Shown here piece by piece: positions 8,467 to 17,040 of a stretch of DNA of 64,000 nt (its first letter is position 1; every line of letters begins with the position of its first letter). Source of the stretch: OLB11 sp041392835 (GTDB lineage Bacteria > Bacteroidota > Bacteroidia > Chitinophagales > Chitinophagaceae); assembly GCA_041392835.1 (NCBI GenBank), contig JAWKLF010000001.1, positions 62,001 to 126,000 of the forward strand. Direction: 5' to 3'. The notes beneath the pieces were generated by a model. That model was given only the letters and a program-made list of their open reading frames with translations, did no database searches and had not been told where the DNA came from. The position numbers were made by a program, and so were the translations under genes.

Positions 8467-8821
8467 TCAGCATGCCACTTAGCCCATACGCAAAAATTGT
8501 TTTCATAAGCATCCAAGTCCATTCTTGCATTGAATTATTTTTTGTAAAAAGAAAATATAAAATACTATGCCCAACAATCAATAAAAAAAGAATAGTAGAT
8601 AGCGTTCGTACACTGTGTGTAAGTACATCAATAAATGCTATGCCTGCATAATATTTATACAAAAACAAATTTGAAATAATTATGCCCAAAAAGATGAATA
8701 AAAAAGGTAAAAAAGCCCAACCCGAGGTTTGACTTATATGAATACGTTGCAACAATACAATATATAGTATGATAAAAATAGCCGTTAATATTCCCGTGCG
8801 TGTACTAATCGTTTTATTCAT
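8414..8821 (-). CDS. DUF4199-like four-span membrane protein
   Basis: A 135-residue integral membrane protein with four hydrophobic segments and the start MNKTISTRTGILTAIFI. Size, topology and its position between a dihydroorotase-like gene and a GT2 gene match the DUF4199 proteins often found in this neighbourhood in Bacteroidota. The assignment rests mainly on context. It overlaps the dihydroorotase-like gene by 8 bases upstream, which suggests translational coupling. No catalytic residues are apparent. Confidence 0.55.
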   Translation of the reverse strand: MNKTISTRTGILTAIFIILYIVLLQRIHISQTSGWAFLPFLFIFLGIIISNLFLYKYYAGIAFIDVLTHSVRTLSTILFLLIVGHSILYFLFTKNNSMQEWTWMLMKTIFAYGLSGMLSAFFCSFIFYTFTKNKK

Positions 8822-10067
8822 TGATAAAAACCTTATTGTTGTTTATTGTGGCTAATATTTGACCCTGTATTGTTTGATTTATAAAAGGAGAATTGCTTGA
8901 TAAGCTACTATTTTCAGTTGATGAAAATGTACTTTGGCTATCAATGCTAAAAAGTGTTAAACAAGCTTGTTCTTTTTCTTTAATATTAGGTATGGGCAGC
9001 TTAGCTATTTTTCGAGGGTTTGAAGTGATTAATTCTATCCAATCCGTTACTTCTAATTCTGTTACTGCTAATAAATTATGAAGCATAGTCTGCAAGGTAA
9101 TGACTCCTTCCTGTGCATATTCAAATTCTACTCGTTTGGCATCGGTGTCTTGAGGTGTGTGGTGTGAGCATATAGCATCTATATTTTTTTCTTTTATAGC
9201 TTTGATTAGTGCTTTTCTATCTTGTTCACTTCGCAACGGTGGGTTGATTTTAAATGTACTATCGTAATGTTCAAGTTGCGCATCGGTATATAGTAAATGC
9301 ATTGGAGATACTGAACATGTTAGATTTGGATTTTTCTTTTTTACTTTTTGAATTTCATCAATTCCCAATTTAGTACTTACGCCCATAATGTGTAATCTTG
9401 AATCTGCATATTGATTGAGTTCTATATCGCGTTGTATGGCTATTTTTTCAGCTATTTCGGGTTTGCCTTGTAAGCCAAGCTGGGTTGACAAAGCACCTTC
9501 GTGCATGCTGCCATGCTGAGTTAGTGTGGGCGTATCGGGCACTTGTATAATGAGTCCGTTAAAAGATTTTACATATTGTAAGGCTTTTACAAATAAGCCT
9601 GCGGCTTCCACATATTTTTTCCCATCCGAAAAAGCTATAGCACCTCCTGTGTGCATATCATACATTTCAGAAAGAGATTGGCCTTCGAGTTTTTTTGAAA
9701 TGGCTCCTATAGGATGAAGATTAACTAAACCACTTTGTTTTTTGATAGCTTCTACTTGCGATTTATTATCTACACAAGGTTTGGTATTGGGCATAATACA
9801 TACATCTGTATATCCTCCTTGCATAGCAAGCTGCATACCCGATTGTAAGGTTTCTTTGTGTTCAAAACCGGGTTCGCCAAAGTGTGCAAACAAATCCATC
9901 CATCCTATACTTAAATAAGCTCCTTGGGCATCTATAGTTTTGGTTTTTATCTTGATATTAGAATCTATTTGTTCAATGATTCCATTTTTTATCAAAATAT
10001 CTTTTTTCTTTAAATGAAGTTTAGAACCTGGATTCAGTATAGTGGCCTGTTTTATTAGAAGTTGCAT
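8814..10067 (-). CDS. dihydroorotase-like protein, probably non-catalytic
   Basis: A 417-residue amidohydrolase-fold protein of the dihydroorotase family that has lost the metal site. The usual D-x-H-x-H is D58-L-F60-A-H62 with the first His replaced by Phe. The later histidine of the L-H-I-x-H-V-S-T strand is changed (RLHIMGVST), and the D-H-A-P motif reads SHHTP, without the catalytic Asp. FGEPGFEHKETL and IMPNTKPCVDN are still recognisable. Similar inactive dihydroorotases act as structural partners of aspartate transcarbamoylase in other bacteria. A more complete dihydroorotase lies at 48450-49799, consistent with this copy having a non-enzymatic role. It is the third gene of a five-gene minus-strand operon. 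Confidence 0.82.
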   Translation of the reverse strand: MQLLIKQATILNPGSKLHLKKKDILIKNGIIEQIDSNIKIKTKTIDAQGAYLSIGWMDLFAHFGEPGFEHKETLQSGMQLAMQGGYTDVCIMPNTKPCVDNKSQVEAIKKQSGLVNLHPIGAISKKLEGQSLSEMYDMHTGGAIAFSDGKKYVEAAGLFVKALQYVKSFNGLIIQVPDTPTLTQHGSMHEGALSTQLGLQGKPEIAEKIAIQRDIELNQYADSRLHIMGVSTKLGIDEIQKVKKKNPNLTCSVSPMHLLYTDAQLEHYDSTFKINPPLRSEQDRKALIKAIKEKNIDAICSHHTPQDTDAKRVEFEYAQEGVITLQTMLHNLLAVTELEVTDWIELITSNPRKIAKLPIPNIKEKEQACLTLFSIDSQSTFSSTENSSLSSNSPFINQTIQGQILATINNNKVFINE

Positions 10068-10091
10068 AGTGGCATTTTATATCGTACAGAA

Positions 10092-12140
10092 TTAATTCAA
10101 CCTTCTTATTAAGAGTATTTCTATCAATAGAAAAATTAAAGCTAAAATAAGACAAACTTTCCACAATGGCATGCCACTATGTAAAAGGTTAATGTCTGAT
10201 GCAATGCTTGCTTTGTTATCTAGCCAAGTTGCACTTTTTATTTTAGTATTTTTTTCTAATTCATTTAAACTCCAAAAGGTAGTTGATGATTCGGATCTGT
10301 TATAATTAACGCCAACGTATTGAGAATCGCTACTACCCGGTAAGTATGCAGCATAGATGCCGGCATGTTGTGCTGCTTGATTCAAGTTGAGCATCATTTT
10401 ATTATTCATCACTCGTTGTTCAGGAATGGCATCTTCGCCATTGTTTGATATGTGATAAGTTGTTTTGTCATTCATTTTGGTATTATTAATAAATACCATT
10501 GCATTATTTCCTAAAGTAGTAGCAAGCATTTCATGTTGTTTGGCCGAAAAGGCCATTTTATATAAAAGTGGTAAAAACCAATATGATTTTGGAAAATTGC
10601 TCCATGTTACATCTGCACTTGATGCGCAAACATAGACATGACCATTTTGTGTTTGAAATGAACTAAGAAACGATAAGCCATTTGAAAAACTAAACATTTT
10701 TTGTTCGCTTACCATAGCAGAGCTTTGTATATGAAAATGTTTGGATACTGAGGGTAATTCTATATTGTCTGGAGATTTTACAAATATATCTTTAAACAAT
10801 GCATGAGATTTGTTGTAGCTGCTAATATAGCTTCGTGCTGTATCTAATGTGCCATAGCTAACACCACATAGTTTTTGAAGTAAGCTATTTGTGCCACTAC
10901 TTTGTGTGCTGTTTGGAGCAAACACTAATAAGTTGCCACCTTCGTTGACATATTTTATCAGAGCATTTTCTTTGTCCAATGGTATAGATTGCAAACCATT
11001 TAATATAAGCAGTGAGTAATTTGATAAGGTATTTGAAGCTACGCTTGAAATGGTATGATTATCAATTTTAAATTGCAGATTGGGTTTGAAAACCGAACTC
11101 AAATAAGGGTTAGATGTTTGTTGATTAATTACTAATACACTATAATTAGCTGTTACCTTACCTGCTACAAAAAAAGTATCATCATAAGTAAGGGGATAGT
11201 CGTTTATAAAAACTTTTAATTGTTGTGTACCTGCTTTGCCAATATTGAATGCAATAGGTTCAAGCTTAACCTCATGTGCTTTGAGCACTGTATTGACTAC
11301 AGTTTTAGGTTGTTCATTGATGGAGAGTGTAAGTGTTTGATTTATTTCTTGATTACTATAATTAGTCAGTTTTACTTGTAATATATTTTCTTCGTTTAGT
11401 AATAAATTAGGTGATTCAAGATAGGCCGTATCTATGCTGACATTATCTTGATTAGGCGCATGCACTGAAACGAAGAATTTTGGTATGGAATCTTCACGTA
11501 TCAAATTTTTGGGGAAATTACTTTTTTGAAAATCAGATATATAAACTAATTGTTTTTGTCTGCTGGGTTCAGTTTGCAATAGTTGAAATTGTTTTTCTAA
11601 AATGGTATTTGCATTTTTAGATTTTGGCGAAAGCTGAATTTTGCTAATATGTTGTAATGCTTCTTCCTTTGTAAGAAATCTATTTTCATTGTATGCAAAA
11701 TCATTACTCAATAATTGAAAAATATCTTCGCTACCATAACTTTCAATTAATTCTTTTGCTTTTCCTTTGGCAATATCCAACATAGATAATGAAGCTTGTT
11801 GAATGCCCATGCTAAATGAGTTGTCTATATAAATACTGATTGCTCTTGGTGCATTTGATATTTTTTCTCTGTCTTTATTCAAAAATGGTTGAGCAAATGC
11901 AGCTACCAATGCTAAGAGTGCCATTATACGACTGGCAAGTATTAAAAGTTTTTTTAGTTGTGATTGTTTGTGTGTTTGTTCTTGCAACTCTTTTAAAAAA
12001 CGAATATCTGGGAACCAAACTTTTTTAAATTTTTTAAAATTAAAAAGGTGTATGATGATTGGAATTGCAATACCAAGTCCGGCTATCAAAAAGAGTGGAT
12101 AAATAAAACTCACTTCGCAAAAATAAAGGAATAATTGCAA
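10092..12140 (-). CDS. BatA-domain membrane protein with vWA-like region
   Basis: A 682-residue protein with the aerotolerance-regulator N-terminal (BatA) domain: YPLFLIAGLGIAIPIIIHLFNFKKFKKVWFPDIRFLK, then a second span at about 65-85 (ASRIMALLALVAAFAQPFL). A von Willebrand A-like stretch begins at ISIYIDNSFSMG (a D-x-S-x-S MIDAS-like motif). A long beta-rich periplasmic part follows, and a final membrane span lies at the C-terminus. The conserved part begins SFIYPLF, so a GTG at 12113 (GTG AGT TTT ATT) may be the true start. It lies between the TPR gene and the dihydroorotase-like gene. Its role is unknown; related Bat proteins are linked to envelope stress. Confidence 0.8.
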   Translation of the reverse strand: MQLFLYFCEVSFIYPLFLIAGLGIAIPIIIHLFNFKKFKKVWFPDIRFLKELQEQTHKQSQLKKLLILASRIMALLALVAAFAQPFLNKDREKISNAPRAISIYIDNSFSMGIQQASLSMLDIAKGKAKELIESYGSEDIFQLLSNDFAYNENRFLTKEEALQHISKIQLSPKSKNANTILEKQFQLLQTEPSRQKQLVYISDFQKSNFPKNLIREDSIPKFFVSVHAPNQDNVSIDTAYLESPNLLLNEENILQVKLTNYSNQEINQTLTLSINEQPKTVVNTVLKAHEVKLEPIAFNIGKAGTQQLKVFINDYPLTYDDTFFVAGKVTANYSVLVINQQTSNPYLSSVFKPNLQFKIDNHTISSVASNTLSNYSLLILNGLQSIPLDKENALIKYVNEGGNLLVFAPNSTQSSGTNSLLQKLCGVSYGTLDTARSYISSYNKSHALFKDIFVKSPDNIELPSVSKHFHIQSSAMVSEQKMFSFSNGLSFLSSFQTQNGHVYVCASSADVTWSNFPKSYWFLPLLYKMAFSAKQHEMLATTLGNNAMVFINNTKMNDKTTYHISNNGEDAIPEQRVMNNKMMLNLNQAAQHAGIYAAYLPGSSDSQYVGVNYNRSESSTTFWSLNELEKNTKIKSATWLDNKASIASDINLLHSGMPLWKVCLILALIFLLIEILLIRRLN

Positions 12141-12161
12141 GTAAGCGTGCTAAAAAAATCC

Positions 12162-13652
12162 TTATTTTTTTATACGGTTTATAGCACTGAGTGCACGTTG
12201 GTCTATGGAGTTTTTGAAACTTGTATTTTTGCAATTCATAGCTAAGGTATAATAGCGAATGGCCGAGTCGAGTTGTTTTTTTTGTTCATAAATGGCCCCT
12301 ATTTGAAGTGCTGCTCTAGCTGCAAAATAGTCTTTATCATTTTTGCCTAGCGATATAGTTTTGCTGTAAAACTCTATGGCTTTGTCCGTGTTTTCGAGCG
12401 CATCATAAATTCGTGCTATTCTATAGCAGTATTCTACTTGTTCTTCATGTTTGCTAAACGATTTTTCGTTTGAGGTTTTCAATATATCTAATGCTTCTTT
12501 GTTTTTCCCACCATCATTTAAAAGTTTGGCTTTTAATAGTTTTATATCAGGGTAATCAGTTTCATTAGCAAATTGTTGTGCTTGCTTGTCGGCATCAGAA
12601 GTGGTTTTGCCTTTAATTAGTATTTCTTTTCTATATTGGTTTGCAAGCGATACATTCCCTTGAAGATAAGCACACAAGGACATTTGGTGTAGGCACTCTT
12701 TGATATAAAAATGCCCGCTGTATTTTTTTAGAAACAAACTAAAATCTTGTTGACAGGTATAATCGAGTAGTTTTAATTTGGCATCGCCCATTTCGTAATC
12801 GAGCATTGGAAAAGGCATATAATCTTTACTTGTGTTTCTATTTTTTAAATAATAAATAGCCTTGTCTGCATTTTTATTATTTAAAGACAAGTTGGCTGCC
12901 AAAAAAGTGTACAATAAATTATTTTTTGTATCTAAGTTGTATGTTTGAATTAAGTTTAAAGCCGCTTCGGGTTCATTTTCTAAAAAATTTTTTAAATAAA
13001 TTGAATATAAATAGGCTTCTTCTTTAAATGCGTAGTCATTGTTTTTGCATGCATTTTGTATAAGAGCTATGCCTTCTTGCATATTGCCTTTTAATCCCAA
13101 TATATTACTTATCCATCGGTATCCTTTGGGTATTGTGCTTATCAGCGCTTTTTGCACGCCTAAGTACAAATTATGATATTGAAAATTTGGAAATTTTTTT
13201 TTGTTCTCCGAAAACAATAAATATGACTTTCTGAAATCCCATGCAGCATCTAAGAGGTCGTCATGTTTTGCTTTGATAATACTCCATTGAAGATAGAGTA
13301 GTCCTTTGCCAAATAAATAGTAAGGTGAATTTTTGTCGGCATATTCCAAGGCGTCAAGTCTTTTTTTTAAGAGTCCTTTTCGTTCGTTATATCGTTTTGT
13401 GTTTTCATTAAAAGTAAGTGATACAAAATCCTCATAGTTAATGAGTATTACAGGCATCAGGTTTTTTTTATTTGCTCTCAGTTCATTGATGAGTTGTTCT
13501 CGGCCTTCGCTTACTCGCATTGCCATGATATTCGAATAGGCTTTTTGACAGTTTGGTGTCAATATCAGGTCGTATGCATAGGTATACTGAATACTAAAAC
13601 AGCATACTACAAATAGTACAAAACTGGAAATGGATGAAAAGATAATCCGCAT
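12162..13652 (-). CDS. secreted tetratricopeptide-repeat protein
   Basis: About 496 residues from ATG 13652. The protein begins MRIIFSSISSFVLFVVCCFS and has a typical cleavable signal peptide ending near TYAYD. The C-terminal 150 residues contain clear TPR units, for example YCYRIARIYDALENTDKAIE and AARAALQIGAIYEQKKQLDS. The rest is helical and probably also repeat-like. An in-frame ATG at 13673 lies inside the terminator hairpin of the upstream operon and adds residues before the signal peptide, so I prefer 13652. It probably acts as a periplasmic or outer-membrane scaffold. It heads the operon running down to the glycosyltransferase. Confidence 0.82.
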   Translation of the reverse strand: MRIIFSSISSFVLFVVCCFSIQYTYAYDLILTPNCQKAYSNIMAMRVSEGREQLINELRANKKNLMPVILINYEDFVSLTFNENTKRYNERKGLLKKRLDALEYADKNSPYYLFGKGLLYLQWSIIKAKHDDLLDAAWDFRKSYLLFSENKKKFPNFQYHNLYLGVQKALISTIPKGYRWISNILGLKGNMQEGIALIQNACKNNDYAFKEEAYLYSIYLKNFLENEPEAALNLIQTYNLDTKNNLLYTFLAANLSLNNKNADKAIYYLKNRNTSKDYMPFPMLDYEMGDAKLKLLDYTCQQDFSLFLKKYSGHFYIKECLHQMSLCAYLQGNVSLANQYRKEILIKGKTTSDADKQAQQFANETDYPDIKLLKAKLLNDGGKNKEALDILKTSNEKSFSKHEEQVEYCYRIARIYDALENTDKAIEFYSKTISLGKNDKDYFAARAALQIGAIYEQKKQLDSAIRYYTLAMNCKNTSFKNSIDQRALSAINRIKK

Positions 13653-13672
13653 AGGAGCGTGTATTAAAAACA

Positions 13673-13703
13673 AAAATAGCGTTTCTATTGGAAACGCTAT
13701 TTT
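13673..13703 (-). terminator. terminator after the zinc-ribbon gene
   Basis: A perfect 13-bp stem, AAAATAGCGTTTC / GAAACGCTATTTT, with a 5-base loop, followed on the minus strand by a T-rich run. It separates the upstream four-gene operon from the TPR-headed operon. Confidence 0.8.
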
Positions 13704-13724
13704 AATAATTTCATTTTAGAAAAA

Positions 13725-14477
13725 TTATAAGGAAACTTTTTCGTTTAGTTCATCATCAACTAAAACTCTTCCACAGTGTTCGCATATAATCATTTTTTTG
13801 TGTAGGCGAATATCAGATTGACGTTGAGGAGGTATTACATTAAAACAGCCACCACAAGAATCACGTTCTACAGCTACTACAGCAAGTCCATTTCTGAAGG
13901 TGCTTCTAATTTTATTATAAGAAACTAATAAACGCTCTTCAACATCTTCTTCGGCTTTTACTCTTTTTTTAAGTAATGCTTCTTCTTCTTTTTCGGTTTC
14001 TGCTACAATTACTTTGAGTTCTTTTTGTTTTAATTTCAAAACTTCGTTTTTTTCTTCAATCAAAGCTACAATCTTCATTTTATTGCCTTCGTGTACTTGT
14101 TTGTCTTCGTTGGCGTCTTTAATTTTTCTTTCGCAAGCTTGTACTTCTAATTCTTGCAAGGAAATTTCTTTATTGATAGCTTCAAATTCACGACTATTCT
14201 TTACGTTGTTTTGTTGCTTCTCGTATTTTTTTAAAAGATCTTTAGCTTCAGCTTGCTTGTTTTTGTTGTTTTGAATGTCTTGGTCAATCAATTCAATTTC
14301 ATTGTCTATGTTGGCAATACGTGTGTTAAGACCTTCTATTTCATCTTCAAGGTCTTTTACTTCCATTGGAAGCTCACCTCTTACTTTTTTAATATCATTG
14401 ATTTTAGAATCTATTTTTTGTAAGTAAAGTAAGGATTCTAATTTTTCTTTTACTGAAAATTCTTTTAGTGCTGCCAT
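13725..14477 (-). CDS. coiled-coil protein with C4 zinc ribbon
   Basis: A 250-residue protein. Residues about 10-185 are a long, highly charged coiled coil (LEDEIEGLNTRIANIDNEIE, EAINKEISLQELEVQACERK). Residues about 205-240 carry a zinc ribbon with CGGCF and CEHCG, about 24 residues apart. This is the DUF164/CdsZ-like family, with homologues such as HP0958 of Helicobacter, which is linked to flagellar and RNA functions. In Bacteroidota it typically sits beside nif3, as here (3 bases from it). No precise function is assigned. Confidence 0.85.
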   Translation of the reverse strand: MAALKEFSVKEKLESLLYLQKIDSKINDIKKVRGELPMEVKDLEDEIEGLNTRIANIDNEIELIDQDIQNNKNKQAEAKDLLKKYEKQQNNVKNSREFEAINKEISLQELEVQACERKIKDANEDKQVHEGNKMKIVALIEEKNEVLKLKQKELKVIVAETEKEEEALLKKRVKAEEDVEERLLVSYNKIRSTFRNGLAVVAVERDSCGGCFNVIPPQRQSDIRLHKKMIICEHCGRVLVDDELNEKVSL

Positions 14478-14480
14478 ATA

Positions 14481-15590
14481 TTACGAATAATAGTTTATAG
14501 GGTTTGTATTTACCTGTGTAAAATGGATGGCAAAATTAGGGAATTTTTCTGATAGTAGCTCATAAAATATTTCTTGTGTAAATTGTTCACTTTCATAGTG
14601 TCCGATGTCTAAAATCATGAGTTTTTGTTCGGATTCAAAAAATTGATGATATTTAAAATCGGCACTAATAAAGGCATCAGCATCCTGTTTGAGGGCTTGC
14701 TGTATAAGAAAACTGCCCGAACCACCACATATGGCAATTTTTTCAATCTGTTTGATTGCTGATTTTGTATATTTTATAGTATTAGTTTTTAAAGACTTTT
14801 TTACAAAGGCTAAAAAAGTTTTCACATCCATTGGTTTTTGAAGATAGCCTATCATTCCAGCTCCAAGGGTAGGCTGTTGGTTGCTTAGCGAAATTAAGTC
14901 ATAAGCAACTTCTTCGTAGGGGTGCGAACTTTGTAAAGCTTTTAAAATAGATAGTTCTAAATACGTTGGATATATAGTTTCAAATTTTATTTCTTCTTCG
15001 TGATGGATTTTGTTTTTTGAGCCTTTAAATGGGCTGCTCCCTTCAAGAGGTTTATACGAACCCAAACCCTGTGATTCAAATCCGCATTCGCTATAATTTC
15101 CTATATGCCCAGCACCTGCTTGAAACAATGCTTTTTTAACTTGTTCTATGTGCGTGGAGGGTACAAACGTGATTAATTTTTTGTGTGTGGAAGCAGTTGC
15201 TTGAAGTATTTGGGTCTGTTTTAAATTGAGTTTAGACGCTATTTTAGCGTTAACACCATTTATAACATTGTCAAGATTTGTGTGCATAGCCACTATAGCT
15301 ATATCATGTTTTATAGCTTTTATAATAGTTCGTTCTACTTCGTTAGTGCCATTAATTTTTTTTATGCCTGAAAAGATAAGCGGATGGTGCGAAAGTATAA
15401 GGTTGCATTTTTTTTGTATAGCCTCGTCTATCACTGCTTCAGTGCAATCTAAGCAGAGCATGGCGGCCTTGATTAGCATATCTTTTGAACCAATCAGGAG
15501 GCCGCTATTATCGTAGGATTCTTGATAAGCTAACGGTGCTCTATGTTCAAGATGTTTTAATATATCATGTAATATTATTTTTTTGGACAT
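14481..15590 (-). CDS. Nif3-like dinuclear metal centre protein
   Basis: A 369-residue protein of the Nif3/YqfO/DUF34 family, long form with the central CutA-like insert (about residues 130-240). Metal-binding motifs are visible: ILSHHPLIF, AIVAMHTNLDN, and the C-terminal DIGHYESEQF, in which His and Glu complete the di-metal site. Members form toroidal hexamers. The family is annotated as GTP cyclohydrolase type 2 in places, but its true substrate is uncertain. It is tightly packed between the BtrH-like gene and the zinc-ribbon gene. Confidence 0.92.
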   Translation of the reverse strand: MSKKIILHDILKHLEHRAPLAYQESYDNSGLLIGSKDMLIKAAMLCLDCTEAVIDEAIQKKCNLILSHHPLIFSGIKKINGTNEVERTIIKAIKHDIAIVAMHTNLDNVINGVNAKIASKLNLKQTQILQATASTHKKLITFVPSTHIEQVKKALFQAGAGHIGNYSECGFESQGLGSYKPLEGSSPFKGSKNKIHHEEEIKFETIYPTYLELSILKALQSSHPYEEVAYDLISLSNQQPTLGAGMIGYLQKPMDVKTFLAFVKKSLKTNTIKYTKSAIKQIEKIAICGGSGSFLIQQALKQDADAFISADFKYHQFFESEQKLMILDIGHYESEQFTQEIFYELLSEKFPNFAIHFTQVNTNPINYYS

Positions 15591-15592
15591 GA

Positions 15593-16594
15593 TTATTTAT
15601 AAATTTTACTGAGTTGATTGTAAAAGTCTTTTTCCTTAGTATAAATATCATATAAAAAATCGGAAAGCTCATTAAAGCTTGCGCTATCGTTGGTTCTGGC
15701 CTTGCATATTCGAGCAGTGTAATATGCAAAATTCCGCCATAGGTCGCCAATAAGAGTCATTTCTTTGCTGAGTTCATGCATCTTATCATTTTTTGTAATT
15801 TGAGCTGCTTCTTGCAGAAATGCTGCATACAAAAATCGAAAGCCTGCGCCTCCAGTTCCTATTTCTTCTTGCATTCTTATTATATTTCCTAAATAAAGCG
15901 ATGCTCTTCGTTGATCATATAGTTGAGGATATTTTTTTATTTTTTTGCTTAAAAAGGCAATTGCGTTCATACCAAACCATGGTAGTGGTGGCGATTTCAT
16001 AAAAAAAATAGTTTGTTTGATACCTTTTTTTATTGCTTCTTCCAAATTCCACTCGGGTTTTATTTGTTCTATATAATACATTCTACCTTTGGGTTCAGGA
16101 TAGCCTTTTGCAAAACGAGCTTTTTGTAAATCTTCTGGAGCTATGGTTTGAACATGCTCCATGACAGGATCGCTTACTTGGTATAGGTTATTTTCTTTTC
16201 CATATATTATAAGATTGTGTGCATTGAAATGAAAACGAAATACTTCGGGTAAAAAAGGCAAATAGAAAACACTCACTTGACAACCAGTAGGTATTTGTTT
16301 TTGAATGTTTTCATCAAGTCTTTGCATAGCTTGTGCTGCAGTAGAAAATTTTTCTGAACGATATGTAATGTTGAGTCTTTTGCAAACATTGGCAAAAATT
16401 TGCCCAGGATAGATTCTGTATGTAGTGCCAGGTACACCATTTACTTTCACAAAAGGTAAGTGTGCAAAGAATAATCCACTGCCTATGCCAAAGGCCAAAG
16501 GCTCTGATATAGGTATTCCGTAGTGTTGTAATAGATTGGAAGTTACACCGCTTTCGCAATGAGCTAATGCGTTGTGCTGAAATGGAATGATCAT
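15593..16594 (-). CDS. BtrH N-terminal / DUF4872 domain protein
   Basis: About 333 residues from MIIPFQHN (an upstream ATG at 16609 adds only MHLYN). The N-terminal 140 residues match the BtrH-type papain-like fold: HNALAHCESGVTSNLLQHYG holds the likely nucleophile Cys, then GIGSGLFFAH, and FNAHNLIIYG with the probable catalytic His. The C-terminal half is the DUF4872 helical domain. BtrH transfers an acyl group from an acyl carrier protein during butirosin synthesis; similar proteins occur in Bacteroidota beside fatty-acid-like genes. The acyl or peptidase substrate here is unknown. It is followed directly by nif3. Confidence 0.78.
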   Translation of the reverse strand: MIIPFQHNALAHCESGVTSNLLQHYGIPISEPLAFGIGSGLFFAHLPFVKVNGVPGTTYRIYPGQIFANVCKRLNITYRSEKFSTAAQAMQRLDENIQKQIPTGCQVSVFYLPFLPEVFRFHFNAHNLIIYGKENNLYQVSDPVMEHVQTIAPEDLQKARFAKGYPEPKGRMYYIEQIKPEWNLEEAIKKGIKQTIFFMKSPPLPWFGMNAIAFLSKKIKKYPQLYDQRRASLYLGNIIRMQEEIGTGGAGFRFLYAAFLQEAAQITKNDKMHELSKEMTLIGDLWRNFAYYTARICKARTNDSASFNELSDFLYDIYTKEKDFYNQLSKIYK

Positions 16595-16613
16595 ATTGTA
16601 AAGATGCAAAAAA

Positions 16614-17018
16614 TTATGAAAGAGAACATAATTCTTTTATACTTATTGCAAAGGCATTGGCGTATGCTTGGAGCGTTTTTTCGTTGAGTTTTTTAAATAC
16701 TGAAGGTTTAAAATGCCTTTTTACTTGCCATTTCCATTTGCCTACATAGGATGCTAATATGGGAATATCCATTCTATTTTTAATCATGTAGTAATGAATT
16801 GGACTGGTTTTATTCTCTTTTATTAATTGAAGGCAATGATTTAGTTGTTCGTCAATATCTTGCCATGCTTGTTCTAACGCTAAGTTTTCTACCTCCCAGC
16901 CAAGGCTCGTACGTTGAGTATAGGTGCCATCTTCTTGGGTTACATACATCACCTTTTTGGGGGCATTGTGTCCGTCTTTAAATTGTTTTTGATCTTGAGG
17001 TATTTCATTTATTTTCAT
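16614..17018 (-). CDS. conserved hypothetical protein next to the BtrH-like gene
   Basis: A 134-residue soluble protein of no named family that I can recognise. It begins MKINEIPQDQ, has a Trp-rich middle (GWEVENLALEQAWQD), and a tail YVGKWKWQVKRHFKPSVFKKLNEKTLQAYANAF. The spacing of 4 bases from the BtrH-like gene (20 bases if its MIIPFQHN start is used) implies one operon and perhaps a shared pathway. No signal peptide or membrane span is present. Confidence 0.7.
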   Translation of the reverse strand: MKINEIPQDQKQFKDGHNAPKKVMYVTQEDGTYTQRTSLGWEVENLALEQAWQDIDEQLNHCLQLIKENKTSPIHYYMIKNRMDIPILASYVGKWKWQVKRHFKPSVFKKLNEKTLQAYANAFAISIKELCSLS

Positions 17019-17040
17019 GAGTCAAATACAATTGTATCAA

